A stretch of DNA of 64,000 bases from Girardinichthys multiradiatus (Eukaryota; Chordata; Actinopteri; Cyprinodontiformes; Goodeidae), in the NCBI RefSeq assembly GCF_021462225.1, contig NC_061816.1:6916119-6980118 (forward strand), given 5' to 3'. The notes beneath the pieces were generated by a model. That model was not told the DNA's origin, searched no databases, and saw only the letters and a list, made by a program, of their open reading frames with translations. The translations under genes and the position numbers were made by a program. Below are positions 33,350-45,752 of this stretch, piece after piece (within the stretch, counting starts at the first letter, position 1; every line of letters starts with the position of its first letter).

Positions 33350-33455
33350 AAAGGACTGGACTGAAAATGCACCTAAAGTCCAAAGAAAGACTCAGAACAC
33401 CTGAAGAAACCAGTTGGAGCTGGGGTAAACTTTTGCACAGCACTGGACATACATG
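33350..33455. repeat. Possible Tc1-type terminal fragment
   Basis: 'cttttgcacagcactggac' next to 'aaagactcagaacacctgaa' resembles the terminal region of fish Tc1 elements that end in 'gcacagcactgta'. Short and uncertain. Confidence 0.35.
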
Positions 33456-35130
33456 TGCCGAGTCCAGTAGATCTGAAGTAACTGCAGACGGGCGCTCCAG
33501 ACTGTCCAGAGTCCAATCACACAGTCTTCGATACCAAAAAAAAAATGAAACCCTTGAGACTTAAGAGAGACAGAACCTGATCATCCTGTCTCATCAAGGC
33601 TCCGGCTCTCCTGTAACCCTTCCACGCTGAATAAAACCTCTCTCTGCGGCTCCTCTGAAACTAATTCCTGGGTACTTAAGGAAATACAATGAGCTCAGAT
33701 TGGTATCATCAGTAAATTACACCTATGGCTCAGGCACCACTGTCTGAACTCAACTCATTCATGAGGTGGAAGCTCCTTCACGGTGGCAGGGAATTATGCT
33801 AAGGTCCATATGTTAAGGGCATGATGACACACCTCCAATCAGCGCATAATGGGGCCCTTAGACTGGCCTCTTCAAAGGTTTTTTTTCTCAGAAAAGATGA
33901 GCACTGCTCTGCAGCACTGGATTTGAAAAACAGTCAGGGCATTTTCAGATTTTCTACCTGGAGGTGATGAATCAACATCACCTTTCAGGAAATAAAAGAA
34001 ATTATACCTCCAGTGTTAGGTTCGTGAATATTTACTTTCTTTGGAAACAATTTCCATTCCTGATGAGGTGAGGGTTTAAATATGTGACGTGTGATGCTGA
34101 TCCGAGACACAGGGAGGTCTGAGTGTGTCCCTCAAGTCCTTCGTATTTTAGTGAAATATGGCTAGCTGCCTGCAGCGGATGAACTCAGATGCACAGAGCT
34201 CACCCACATCCTGCACATCCTCGCCTTGGAGCCACTCGGGCACCCAGGTGGCACAGAGGCAGGAAGCAGGGCATCAGGAGACCGGAAAAAGCTGCAGATC
34301 TGCACGTTTGGCACGGCTGAACGAACCCGTTACATAGACAGAAAAAAAACACAGTGCACAGATGGACTTTTAGGGTTGGAGGGGCTTTTGGAAAAAAACG
34401 AGCCAGGATCTCATATCCCTCAGTGATGTTAACGATAGTTGGGATCTTTGTCTGGATTCATGCCCCTTTTCGCTGGAGTCAGGTGCTGCTCAAGTGACAC
34501 ATGGTGACACCTCAAAACGTCTCTATGCTTCTCTTTATTAACAGCAGTTAGTTTCACTAATATCCACTACTCATAGCTGCAGAACCCTTTCCTCCACAGA
34601 TGTCTGACTGTTTACATATTGCCAGCACATTTACCAAGATCGAGGCCACAAGAGCTAATCAAACTCAGGGACAGCACATCTGCAAATGTATAATGATGTC
34701 CGTGTAATTAAAAAAAGGAAGACTGCAATAGGAAGGCCGTATCGTCTCACTGTGGGCTCAATCAGCTGCTTATCATCATGGCATCTCCCAGGCAGGTTTA
34801 TAAACTACGCTGCTTTTTTGCTCAGAAAGACCGCTCAGGTGTGCAGATGTGTGAGGTTTCAGATTATCTTTTATCATTTACAATACCAAGGCCTGCTTAC
34901 TGCATGACTAAGACTGGTAGTTTCTCTTTGCATAAGAACCAATTGCTTGACTACTCTCCGATATCATCAGCTTGTCAAGCCAACTTTTCATCACATCATA
35001 GACTAAGAAGTTGCTGACCGAGAAAGAACTGAAATTTTCAAGGGCGACTAATGTTCACAGCTGCCACATGGACAAGCCAAAAGCCTTTATGAAAAAAAAC
35101 TTTGCATGAAGCCTCTTTGAATCAGTCAGG
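33456..35130. other. Unassigned DNA
   Basis: No assignable feature. Short open frames at 34226-34426 and 34686-35017 lack motifs. Confidence 0.4.
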
Positions 35131-35134
35131 CTAC

Positions 35135-35395
35135 GGCTTTCAAACCTAAGAATACTGTACCAACTGTCAAGCAAGGCGATGGCTGCATCATGCTGTGGGA
35201 CTGTTTCACTGGCTGCCAAGTGGAACAAACCAGTTTGAATGAACTCTGACTCTTCTACTTCTTGACAGAATTGGTAAAGTAAGGCTTTCACACCTGTAAA
35301 CACAGGGTGGTGGCTGACGGTGGCACTGGTAAATTGCACAAAGCGGATGATACAAAAGGAGAAGTGTCTCTAAATTATTCAGCTTGACTTATACT
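35135..35395 (+). mobile_element. Tc1-like relic, central region, with a ~100-bp insertion
   Basis: 'aagaatactgtaccaactgt', 'caagcaaggcgatggctgca' and 'tcatgctgtgggactgtttc' match the VKHGGGSIMLWGCF region of Tc1 transposases. After 'ctggctgccaag' about 100 bp of foreign sequence intervenes, then similarity resumes with 'gtggcactggtaaattgcac' and 'aaagcggatgatacaaaagg'. Confidence 0.65.
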
Positions 35396-36640
35396 TATAC
35401 ACCCAACTCTTGTTTTAAAATCACTAACTGTTTGGTCTATTATAACTCCACCCTGGGAAATAAGCAGATCATGGATGGAAACCTCTGACCTGACCTTTAA
35501 GATAAGAATAACCACCATAAAGAGCATATTAAATAAGACAATTACCAGCATATATTCTTTAAAATGAGCAGGTATTTTTTTCTTGGATCAAATGATGGAG
35601 GAAATCAGGTCAGCTGACTGAGCATCACTTCCAGCTACTGTGAGGCAGATTCTACGGCTGCGTCAACAAGGTGTGCATCACATATCCTGACCAATGATGA
35701 TTTTTTTTTTATGAGGCTGGCTGCATTTTTCTGGTCCTTGCCTTTTATCCTACCAAAAATGTTTTCTGTAAGTATAAGCTGTACCTGTTTTGAGAAGTGG
35801 AAATGTGCAGGTAAATAACTGATTATAAGGTGTCTCAATGCACCACAGAGGCTTTCAGAGTGTCTGGGTGCCAACTCATTTCATACGTTAAGCGATTTAC
35901 CTTCAGCAGTAGGAAAGCTGTGGTGTTATCTGTCTCTCCCTCTTCCTGCCTCATGTCTGCATTTTCTGCAGTGAAAAAAAGGCTCACTTTCGAGGCCTCA
36001 AATGTGATTTCACAACAGTCATATTCTGATAAAAATGATCCTTAACCCCGAGGTTTAAGTTTGATGTGGCTTGCAGGTGCAGCACCTTCCTGATCCTTTT
36101 AGTGCTGAAGCTGTACCAAAGTGTTTCTGGGCTGCAGCCAACACAGATTGTGCAGTAATTTACTGCATGTGTGGTGAGGCCTTTACAAGCAGAATTATGC
36201 ATGTCAGCAGGTTACAATATAAGCCTCATATGAAACAGTGTAATCTTTTAAAATAAACATAAAATATAATGTGGAATATGTTTTTAAACTCTTTTTTCTA
36301 CAGATGCTTTTATTGCTTCTGAAATTATTTAAAAAATTTCAAATAATGTGCTTTAACTTAAGCAGTCATGCTGGTCCCCTCTAGCCAAGACCTACAGCAT
36401 GCGCTTGGGGTGGTTTGTCTGTCCAAAAAAAACTGTGAGGGAAACTCAGAAAGAGAGAAGTTAAAATTGATTTGGAAATACAGAACTAAATATCTTAGGT
36501 CTTGATAAATGTAGTTCAGTAGGAAGCAATATTTTTCATTTTCTGGTGTCTGCAAGAGACCATAGACATTGGATGTAGGTATGTGTTTTCTTCACCTATG
36601 TAGGGTATATTTGGGCAGCAAACTACATAAGATCTTTAGA
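35396..36640. other. Unassigned DNA
   Basis: No repeat family is recognised. The patch 36060-36230 is balanced in composition and might be regulatory. Confidence 0.35.
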
Positions 36641-37070
36641 GATAGTTACCAATTGGCAATTGATGAACTTTGAATTGGAGATTACTATTCTAGCGTTCAC
36701 TTTAAGTGTCTCGGTACGTTTCCATTCCTTCACATCAAACAGAGAGAAGCCGTTGTGGTGTCACCAGCACTTTGTACAGCTGTTTTACTTCCCTCTTATC
36801 ATCCCGGCAGGAGAGGCTCTCCCTCCCTTCTCCGCCCTGATTGGCCGAGGTGAACGGGGTGTTGTGTTCGAGGCGTACTGCATGGCGTAGGAGGCAAATG
36901 ATAAGCTAAACCTCGTGGGACGACAGTGAACTTGTTCGCAGTGGTGCACCGCTATCCTGCAGCCATTGATGAGCCTGATACATTTAATTGGGGTGGTCGA
37001 TTTCCCCCTCATCTCCTCTTGCCACTCTCCAAATTCACTCCTTGTCATTTATACCGTAACTGCAGGCGGT
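36641..37070. promoter_or_regulatory. Candidate conserved noncoding block
   Basis: CpG-richer sequence around 36820-36980 with 'ccctgattggccgaggtgaa' (a CCAAT/ATTGG box) and 'gatacatttaattggggtgg'. No exon or repeat is seen. A CCAAT box in a CpG-rich setting would suit a promoter or enhancer. Confidence 0.3.
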
Positions 37071-39239
37071 AGGTGGGGGTGGTTAGAGGGAGAACAAGAT
37101 CCCCCCACAAAACAGAGATAAAGAAAAAATGTAATACTTCCACATTTTCCAGTGCTCCTTTCATCATTATTCAAAAATTAGTTTTTAATGCAATGAGAAG
37201 CTCCAATCATGTTAAGGTCTGCATGATTCAGATAGTATCATAATTACAATTAGATTACATTACTGCAATCAGAGAAAGGGGGGATCGTTAAAAGAAGGAA
37301 TATAAATTGCTTTAGTTTTACAAGTACTGAGCAAGCAGAAATTTGAATTAATCTCCACTTAAACATCTTACCCCCTTACAGAACTGCAAAGCATGCTGGT
37401 TTCTTTCAGCCCATCAATACAAATTAAGAGGAAACTATGATTTTTTTTCAGTCTTTTGAGCATCTTTACAAGTTTTACTCTGAGAAATGACATTTACTTC
37501 ACTGTTAATTCATAGTTTGGGTTCAATAGTTTCTGAACACAGAGAATTAGGTCTTATTTTTCAGTGTAATTGTCCGGTTGACTGTCCTAACCTAACAGAT
37601 TACCATGTTTGTAAGAAACATCCATTGTCCACTGGGGTAAAATCTTTAGAAAAACTACCAATTTCAGTCAGTTTTATTTACCAGCCACTTTATAAAATGG
37701 CCTGTTTAACTGCTTGTAAAGAAACCAAAGGAATGAGCAGCAACCAAAACAACATCCTAGGAGGAAATTAACAACAGCTTCATCGGTTTAGTCTCCAAAT
37801 ATAGAGAAAAATGCTAATGTATTTTTGGTTTCAGTCTTGCCCCTTGCAAAAACGAGTGTAGCAAAAGAGTACTTCTTCTCATCTTGATAGAACCTTTAGA
37901 ACCATAGAAAGTTTTGGCATCCAGGGAACCGAGTCAATAGATAGTCACTCGCTGGCTCCACAATGCCGGTTTTATTCATGTACGCACACAGGGTCCCTCA
38001 AAGTTGGACATATGGCAGGACCGCTTCTGTAAAAAACCTTCAGAAACCTGATATTTACAGGTCAGTCCAGCAGGGTTTGGTGTTAAAGGTTCCTTAACAA
38101 CAGAGGGAATGAACTGGTGGAACTTGGACCGACTGTTCCAGCTAGCAGCAAACAGTTTCGGTGTTTAAGTAGAACTTATTTTAACTGCTTGTCTTGGTGA
38201 TTGTCATGGCTTTATGGAGTATTGACGAAAATTCAGAATGAAAGACTCACCGCCTCCACCTTCCAATGACTCTTCTGTGCATCTCCTGGCCTTCCAATCA
38301 GCATCCTGTCCGTCTGATTCTCCATCCAATCACCTTCCGATGTCTTGCTTTTGAAGGAGCTTCTACCGTGTTCATCTTCGCTTGTCAGCTGAGCTCATCC
38401 CTCCTCCACCCCACCTCCACCATCTTCCTTCACATCTACTCCTGGCTTCCTCGCTCCCTGGCCACCAATCCCCCACCAGTGTCAGATCAGGGGAAAGACA
38501 TATTTAAATCTTAGCCTTACAAATGATCATCTTAGCTCATGTCATTCTCAGCATTCATGTCTTCCTCCCAGGTCCGAGGGCCAAAGAAATAACCATGTAA
38601 TTTCTCATCATTAAAACTTTTCTAATTGCCATCCCTTTTCTTTGTGAGTCTTTTCAGATTGAAATAATATTTCTACTGTTTCTGGGGGAGCGCTTTGTTG
38701 GTTTTGTCTTGGAGGAACTCAAAGTGCGTTATACAGCAAATTCAGAGTAACAGCCCAGAGAATGGTGCTCCACTCTTGTTTTAATTTTGTCCCCATCGGT
38801 CTTGATTTGCATACAGAAAACACACGTGGAACCATAAAATAATGTCCTTGCCGTCCTTCAGGAAAGTGTCCTACAGCCCGTTTGGTCACATTGTGTGGGA
38901 TTATCCCAAACTGCAGAACACAATGCAAGAGAAATTACTCAGGGACAGAAATATAAACCATCAGTGGGATTCTTAGGGGGTGATTAGGTCTGAAGTTAGC
39001 AAATCCCTGATCCACTAATGAATTAAGACTCCTCTGAAGACTCGTGTTCCTTTCTTGATGACAGCTGACAATTCAGAGCTGTTCCTTTTTTCTTTCCTCA
39101 CCAACTACTTAACCACACTTAATTAAAACAAAGTCTTTCCTGTTCAGCTCACATATTGCAATTTGACCATTTTTTCCAGGAAGGGGGTGGGGGGTGGGGT
39201 GCTCATTTACTGCATATCAGTTACCTTTTTTCCCCTTCC
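37071..39239. other. Unassigned DNA
   Basis: Mostly single-copy-looking. An open frame at 37487-37771 (94 codons, +) and another at 38266-38514 lack recognisable domains. There is a short G-rich run near 39182-39200. Confidence 0.4.
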
Positions 39240-40060
39240 CGTCTTAGGACACAACTGGAGATTAATGTGCCCTTCTAAATTACCACACATGCTGGGTATT
39301 TATCAACTCTGAGAACAATCCTGCAGATTCATCCCCAACGCTAAGTGCGGGAATATTCATGAAATAGGGGGAAAAGGAGTAATTTTGTTCGCTCTTTGAT
39401 GATTAAAAAAGGAGTTTCTCATTCCTGCTCATTTTCTTTGTGGGTGTTTTGGTCATTGTGTTCTTGTGTCTCCACTCAGAAAAGGACAAGCTTCATTGTG
39501 GAGGCAAATCCTTCTTAATTTAGCTGAAAACACAGACTTGTATTTATGGGTGAAAAGAAACAGCGATACATTACGGTCAAACAATGTGATAATGGCGATA
39601 GGACGCCGCATTGTGCTTGTTTGTAAAGCCGTGCTGCAGATGCCCATAATGGACCGGCATTCAATCCCTGACTTCAGTAATGACTTGGGTAAACAGAGCT
39701 TTCAAAATGAGTTTCTAAATCAGTGCATGGAGGCAAAAGGAAGGGGTAAAAAAAACAAAAACACAGGGGCTGGGGGGCTTGTGGTCCTCGACACCCTGGC
39801 TTTAATCAGGCATTAGGAAAAGGGAGTGAAGATGTTATGAAAATGCGGCGCTGCCCTTTGTTCAGCGTCTGTCATGGCATTGACTTCTCTGACACAATGC
39901 TACAATGCATGACGGATCAAAGTAATTAAAGTTCCAATAATTTACCTTCCTCTGTTGCGTGTCAAGTCTGCCAGACCGGCTGCTCTCAGGCCCTTCATTG
40001 ATTTCCTCACCACTATCAGAGCGCAATCCTTAAACACAGAGAGACTTGAGGGCAGGGCCT
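39240..40060. promoter_or_regulatory. Candidate conserved noncoding element cluster
   Basis: A repeat-free 800-bp segment with balanced composition. The densest part is 39840-40040, with 'ccctttgttcagcgtctg' (SOX/TCF-like), 'atgcatgacggatcaaagta' (TCF/LEF core ATCAAAG) and 'gtaattaaagttcc'. A 116-codon frame (39466-39816, +) crosses it without a known motif. The likely role is regulatory, by texture only. Confidence 0.35.
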
Positions 40061-40062
40061 CA

Positions 40063-40082
40063 GTGTGTGTGTGTGTGTGTGT
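40063..40082. repeat. (TG)n microsatellite
   Basis: About ten dinucleotide repeats. Confidence 0.9.
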
Positions 40083-40384
40083 TTTAATAACTTTCCATGC
40101 TCATATAATAGCAACGCTTCAGATGTTTAACCATTAATGATCACAGACAGATGACGGAGATAGAGAGACGAGTGCATGTGAACCCCCCTCACCCATTCCC
40201 TCTGTGTCAAATCACTCTGAAGTTTCTGTCAGTATTCCCGCTTCATGCTCAGAGTGGAAGAATCGCGGCTTACGTCCCTCCACCTTGTTAAAATTCAGAA
40301 TCAGGCAGGAAGAACTTGCATTTATCCCCGAATCCACAGAGGATTAGGGTAGCGGCATGCAAGGATTGTATGTTGAGGAGTGAT

Positions 40385-40700
40385 TCTGGGTCCTAGACTG
40401 TACAGTTCTGGTGAAAGATTTACATATACTGATGGTTTCCAGGCTCCAAAGTATATATGTAGGCCTAATAATGTACATATAGCCACAGTAATATTTGGAC
40501 TAGCAAGTTCCACCACTCTGCTTAACATCTGGTTCGTATTCTTGGGTTTAAAAGCCTCCTCTTGAGTCTTCTTCTTGGCAGAATCGGTGCTAGTGAAACC
40601 ATCCCACAGCATGATGCTGACACCTCCCTGCTTGATAGTTGTGTTTTTAGGGTTGAAAGCCTCACATTCACATCTCTAAGAATTCCTGCATCAGTGTTGC
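40385..40700 (-). mobile_element. Tc1-like relic, antisense
   Basis: 'tgtacagttctggtgaaaga' followed by tttacatatactgatggtttcc is a Tc1-type terminus. Further on, 'gaaaccatcccacagcatga' and 'ttagggttgaaagcctcaca' are antisense transposase sequence. It meets an opposite-orientation relic at about 40740. Confidence 0.65.
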
Positions 40701-40734
40701 CAGATAGTTCAATCCTTGCCTCAGATAGTTCACA

Positions 40735-41115
40735 TCTGGACACAGTTGAGTGCTTTAACAGGACAATAAACCTAGACACACATCCAAACTAGAGAATGGA
40801 TAAAGTAAGTTAAGATGAAGGTTTTCTGACCTCAAACTGATAAAAAATGTGTGGGGTAGAATTAAAATGCCTTTGCCAGGAAATCAATCAATTTCAATGA
40901 ACTCCAGCTACCAACTACTAACTCTATGAAGAAGAGTTGTCCAATAATCAGCCAGTACTGTTCAAAAAGCTTATGGATGGCCACAAAAGCCATGTGGTCA
41001 AGATCTAATTGCTAAAGGACATTCAACCAAATGTTAGTATTTGTCTGTATGTAAAATTTAGACCCTGTGTAGTTTAGAAAAAATCTTGAATAAATTCAAA
41101 CATGTGCACCAAACT
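40735..41115 (+). pseudogene. Tc1-like transposase C-terminal relic, sense
   Basis: 'ttaacaggacaataaaccta' corresponds to the second catalytic Asp region (QQDN). 'ctgacctcaaactgataaaa' plus 'aatgtgtggggt' corresponds to PDLNPIKNVW-, and 'aaaagcttatggatggccac' followed by 'gtggtcaagatctaattgct' corresponds to the extreme C-terminus. The 3' non-coding tail 'gaccctgtgtagttt…aataaattcaaac' also matches the family. Frame-breaking changes are numerous. Confidence 0.7.
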
Positions 41116-42285
41116 CTACAGCAGTTTGTTGTCTAGCCACTCCACCGTGGAAAAAGAACAGGTAAAATAAATTATTAAATGCCCTAAGATTAGAATGAAA
41201 TTCATGCTGATGATGAAAGCAGGTAAATGAGTCACTGAGTTGCTGCTGCAGTGGTTATTCTGTCTCTGCCGTCTTCATTCCTCAGTTTCCCCTCTAAGGC
41301 ACGACAATGTGTCATTGTCATTTTGCAGACGGTTTCAGCTGCATGAGGTGGTGGTGGAAAGAGGGTAAAAGGGGGGAGGGGGGTCTCTTTTAAAGGCTTA
41401 CTACCCCCAAAACCGCCTCCCCTCCCCTAACGAAAGTTAAATGGTTGAAGTATTCCTGTTCTGAGATGTGATTAGCATGTCACACATTAAAAATGCCACA
41501 TTAAATAATCCCATCCTTCAGGCTTTACTTCCTCACCAGGTATTAGCTTAGACGGAGAATAATCCTAAGCTATTTGGGAAGTGGGGAATCCACAAAAAGA
41601 TCTTGGCACTTGCTGTTTGAATTTCCGATCTGCCTGCTAGGTGCGTTGCTCAACCGCCTTAGAGCAGAGACGGCGGAGGAAGCCGAGCCAGGGCGCTTAG
41701 AGCTCACCGCCACGGCAGCCAGGTTTTTCTACGTCTAATCTCGTCTCTTTTCTACTCCTCCGTCAAGACGTGAAAATTTTCCCCCACGACTCGAGGTTCA
41801 ACATGGGAGTGGGAAAAAACAGCTCCGAGAGCTTCTTTGTGTAACTGATGAACAAACTGCTCAGGTCAAGTATGAGTGTGTTGCTTTAGTAGAGGAAATC
41901 CTGAAATATACAGAAACCAGTTTATAAAAGAAAGACTAAAACAAAGGTTTGGTCAAAAAGACAATATAATTAGTGATGATTTAATGCACCCTTTGGCAAT
42001 AGGTTAGAAAAACGATAATGATAAATGATTAAAATGATGGATGGTTGAATGATGGACCAAGACTAGGCTCAGGTTGGTTATCGGAGAAAACCTGTTCTGA
42101 TAACAAACACAAACGGGCTGTTTATCTTAGTCCGTGTTTAACACATGGAAGAACGAGTGTACAGAGTAAGAATTTCACTGACTGACAATATTTAAACCTT
42201 GACCAAACTTTTGTTTCCAAACAGTCATCTTCATTTAGATAAAGTGGTCAAATAGCCACACACCGACTTACATTTAAGATCAAGA
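41116..42285. other. Unassigned DNA
   Basis: Purine-rich and G-rich runs near 41345-41385. The patch 41450-41830 is CpG-richer and may be regulatory. No gene or repeat family is recognised. Confidence 0.35.
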
Positions 42286-42289
42286 GTTG

Positions 42290-43080
42290 AGATCAGAGTT
42301 TTTAGGAACTCTTGATTAGTAATCATTGACTCCCTGTGTCTTGAAGGTATGAATATGACTTGACAGAGGACAGTTTCTCTTAGCCACTCTTCAAAATGAG
42401 AAAGACAAGAGAGCACGCTATTTAAGTAGGGTAGATGTGTGTTGAGAAAACAGCCACTGGTCTAAACTTGATATAACAGACATCAACAGAGAAATAATTT
42501 AAAGTCTGAAACAACTCAAACTGTGACAAACAAGACTGGATGAGGATCCATGTTTATCTTGTCATCACACACAGTGAGGAAGATGGTAAGGGGAGTCAAA
42601 TGTTTTAAGTTCACTGTTAGAGAACTGCACCAAACAATGGCAACTTAGGGTCACCAAGTCTCTCTACCAGGGGTTTCAAACTTTGATCCTCAAGGGTTGG
42701 TGTCCTGCAACCTTTGCATATGTCCAACATACCTGAGTCAAATCCTCCTGGTGCACTGAAGTGCTACAGAGTCCTGCTAATGATCTAATTATGGGATTCA
42801 GGTGGGTCCATGCAGACACACATCTAAACGTTGCAGGACACCAGCTCTTGAGGCCCGTAGTTTGCTCTATAACAACCACAGGATGCTTTTGTGAGGAAAA
42901 GTATTTTCTCTCCCTCCATCACAAACATAAAAGTATTTGACTCTGCCTGAAAATGGATCTTTCTCCACAAAACTGTTTTGAAACATATGAAAAAATGAAG
43001 CAGGTTCAGGCATGAAATGAACCTTCTTTTATGGTCATCTCAGTTCCCAGACCTAAATTCAATAAGAAACCTGAAGAGTT
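42290..43080 (+). pseudogene. Tc1-like element relic (family A, copy 2) with nested hAT element
   Basis: This runs from 'tgaaggtatgaatatgactt' and 'cactcttcaaaatgagaaag' through 'gaggatccatgtttatcttg', 'gtcatcacacacagtgagga', 'gaagatggtaaggggagtca' and 'caacttagggtcaccaagtc'. It is then interrupted at about 42667 and resumes with 'cataacaacc'-like sequence at about 42868, 'ccatcacaaacataaaagta' and finally 'tggtcatctcagttcccaga' (the W-SQ-PD region near the catalytic Glu). Large internal deletions and frameshifts are present. Confidence 0.75.
42667..42866. mobile_element. hAT-type non-autonomous element nested in Tc1 relic
   Basis: It starts 'caggggtttcaaactttgat' and contains 'ggttggtgtcctgcaacctt', with the inverted partner 'cgttgcaggacaccagctct' and 'tgaggcccgtagtttgctct' at the other end. 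This is a palindromic arrangement typical of a common fish hAT miniature element. The host Tc1 sequence continues on both sides with a short repeated 'ctcta' at the junctions. Confidence 0.7.
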
Positions 43081-43084
43081 ATTG

Positions 43085-43103
43085 TAAAAAAAAAAAAAAA
43101 AAA
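43085..43103. repeat. Poly-A run
   Basis: About 18 A residues at the 3' edge of the Tc1 relic. Confidence 0.9.
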
Positions 43104-43150
43104 GATTATAACACCTGATTGCATCTTATAGTGCTCTATATTTACTCTCA

Positions 43151-43305
43151 CTCACTTAAAACTGTGCACATATATTTATATTATATTGTAGATATGTTTA
43201 TACTGTTTAATTTGTACTGTATTGCACCGACTACGCCAAAACAAATTCCTTGTATGTCCAAAAACGTACTTGGCAATAAAGCTTTTCTGATTCTGATTCT
43301 GATTC
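43151..43305 (+). repeat. Non-LTR retrotransposon 3' tail fragment, copy 1
   Basis: It starts 'ctcacttaaaactgtgcaca', contains 'gcaccgactacgccaaaaca' and 'cttggcaataaagctt', and ends in a (TTCTGA)n-type tail. This is the 3' end of a fish retrotransposon, 5'-truncated on insertion. It differs from the copy at 62789-62943 by one base over about 150 bp by eye. Confidence 0.75.
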
Positions 43306-44690
43306 AAGCACAGGGACAGTTTCAGGTTTTGAGGCTTCTTCCCAGGAAAGACGGGAAACATGGTTCTCACATTACTCAGCAGGTTCGTCTTAGATTCTTC
43401 CATTATCAAGTACCAAACTCTTCACAGATGACTCTTTTTGGGCTGTAGCTGCATTGGCACCCTTGAAAATATCTGATACATTTTCCAGGTTTTCAAAAAA
43501 AGAGCCACAGTCACAGCTTAAACATGTAAATTACATGCAAATAAAAAATAAATTACTTCCTTTAATCTGCTTTTTCATTTCATTATGATAGATTTTCAGT
43601 GAAAGTCAGAGAAAGTCAGGATCACACAAGTTTGTCACAGGTAATATCACTGTTGGAAATGTGAGGCTGCTGATGAGGTGATTTTTAACACTTTGATAAA
43701 TTCCCAGTTCTTGTGACTTCTGATGAAAACAAACAGATTAAACAACAACATGAGCTTAAAGATTAATCGGAGCAGGAGTGAAGTCTTTATCTTCTGTGGC
43801 AAGTCAAAGATCGCCTGGAGTACCGTAGAAATGATGATTCAGTCAGAAAGTAGACAATCTTCTCCTTATGTTGATTGAATGATGAGTGGGATGATGTGGA
43901 ATCTGATCATCATGTAGCCCATGAAAAGTTAAAAACTAAAAGCTTTCCATGTCCTGTGTCAGAAAAATCCCAAATAAACAATATTTAAAAAAATTCTGCT
44001 AAAAGATCTGAGGTTTTGATACAAAGGCAGCTTTAAGATCAGCGAATGTTTTCTGCTCAGCTTGGAGGTCACTGCCCTGTGGCAAAGGATGGCAAATCAT
44101 CTCCATTCAAATGGGTTATGGTGTCATTACTTCTGGTCACATGATTGCATTCATCGAACATGTTTTTCTCCCTTTTTTTATCCTCGGACGACAATGGAGC
44201 TACAGAGATTGGGGAATTCCTCTGAAATTCCCCCTGAAGTTAAACATTTGTTACGCTATCACAAGCCGCCGCAGTTCAGAGGTACCAGGTCATAACCTCG
44301 GCTGGCAGTTTTAAAAAGCCTCCCAATATGTTGGGATTTAAATAATTTATTGCATGCTTATAAGGATTTTTACCACCGCGTTTCATGGGTGGACTGAAAA
44401 GGGAGTATTAGACGACATGTATAACTAAAGCAACTTTTCCATTTCATTTACAGTAGAAGCTTTCAAAGTCAGGTTTGACCTTCAAATTTGGCATTCAGGA
44501 GCAACAACGGTTCTGTTCCAGTGCTGCCTTCCAGCAGTTCATTTCAAAGAAGTCCTACTCTGGCGTCCTCATGAATTACCCTGTCTACACAGTCTAAAAC
44601 AGTCAGGTTTAGCCTAAACCGGCTCAGTTATGGTTGAGGTGCAAACACACCCTCCATTTCTGCTACCTGTGTGACCCCTTCTCTTTTCCA
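43306..44690. other. Unassigned DNA
   Basis: No repeat family is recognised. Overlapping open frames at 44062-44314 in two registers lack motifs. Confidence 0.4.
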
Positions 44691-44699
44691 ATGGTTATA

Positions 44700-45752
44700 A
44701 TCAGTCTGACAGAGAGAGGTATCCCAATCCTTGTGGTTTTTAGTATAACAATGACCATCAGTGGGACCCTTTGTGGGGTTCCTTGAGACGACATTGTTGT
44801 AAATAAGGACCGTTTAACTAAATAATCTGAACTGAAACTATCTGTGTAGTGATGCTGCTATAGGCTTAGGCTGCTGGAGGACATAATGACCACTTTCACC
44901 CTCTTCGCTACATTCTCACACTACTCTCCAATTTTGCATTATTTGCTGTTATTTCAGCTTTTAACTTTGTTCTCCCTTTTCTCTTCCTAGAAGCTACACC
45001 TGGCCTGGCTCTGTGTCTACCTGTGACACCTTTCTGGAGAGGGGAATCGTCCGAGCTTCTGCTGGCAACAACTTAATGCTCACCCTCTACCGATGATCCA
45101 CATAGCCCTGTCTTTCAGTGTTTAACCCTTTCTCTCTCCTAAACATAGCAACTGACTGAGATTTTACTGTTACTAATTCTATGTGCTCTCTTTCAAACTC
45201 TAACCTTAAAAACTGGCTCAGAGTTTATCTGTTCTTTCTTTCTAGGTGAAACGACTAAAGGAGCTACATCCATTAACATTTACTTTTCCTTCCCATAGAA
45301 AGTACTCCTGGATCAGTGTTTCTTTGTTCTCTTTGTGTCTCTGCTCTGTTCTCTCAAACCCCCAGTCGGTCGTGGCAGATGGCCGCTCACACTGAGCCTG
45401 GTTCTGCTGGAGGTTTCTTCCTGTTAAAAGGGAGTTTTTCCTCTCCACTGTCGCTACATGCATGCTCAGTATGAGGGATTGCTGCAAAGTCAACGCCAGT
45501 GACTGTCCACTGTCTCTACATGCTCATCCAGGAGGAGGGAATGCTGCAAGTCACTGACTGGATGCAATCTGCTGGGATTCCTTAGATAGAAAAACTTTTA
45601 TCCAATTTGAATAAATAACTGAATCTGACTGCACTGTTCAATGGTTAGGATTAATTGGAATGTATATACCTGACTGTTGTGAAGTGCCTTGAGACAACAG
45701 GTGTTGTGAATTGGCGCTATATAAATAAAACTGAATTGAATTGAATTAAAAG
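44700..45752 (+). repeat. Maui/L2-type LINE 3' end
   Basis: A well-preserved, high-copy fish repeat: 'ggggttccttgagacgacat', 'gaactgaaactatctgtgta', 'gaggggaatcgtccgagctt', 'gtttcttcctgttaaaaggg', 'agtttttcctctccactgtc', 'gccttgagacaacaggtgtt', 'ttggcgctatataaataaaa' and a (TTGAA)n tail at about 45730-45748. It is the 3' untranslated region of an L2/Maui-like LINE without the reverse-transcriptase frame, as expected for 5' truncation. Confidence 0.85.

Noticed and set aside
43119..43448. Conserved-looking protein shared with 62708-63136
   Set aside because: The shared peptide is the translation of the near-identical retrotransposon tail at both sites, not a gene family.
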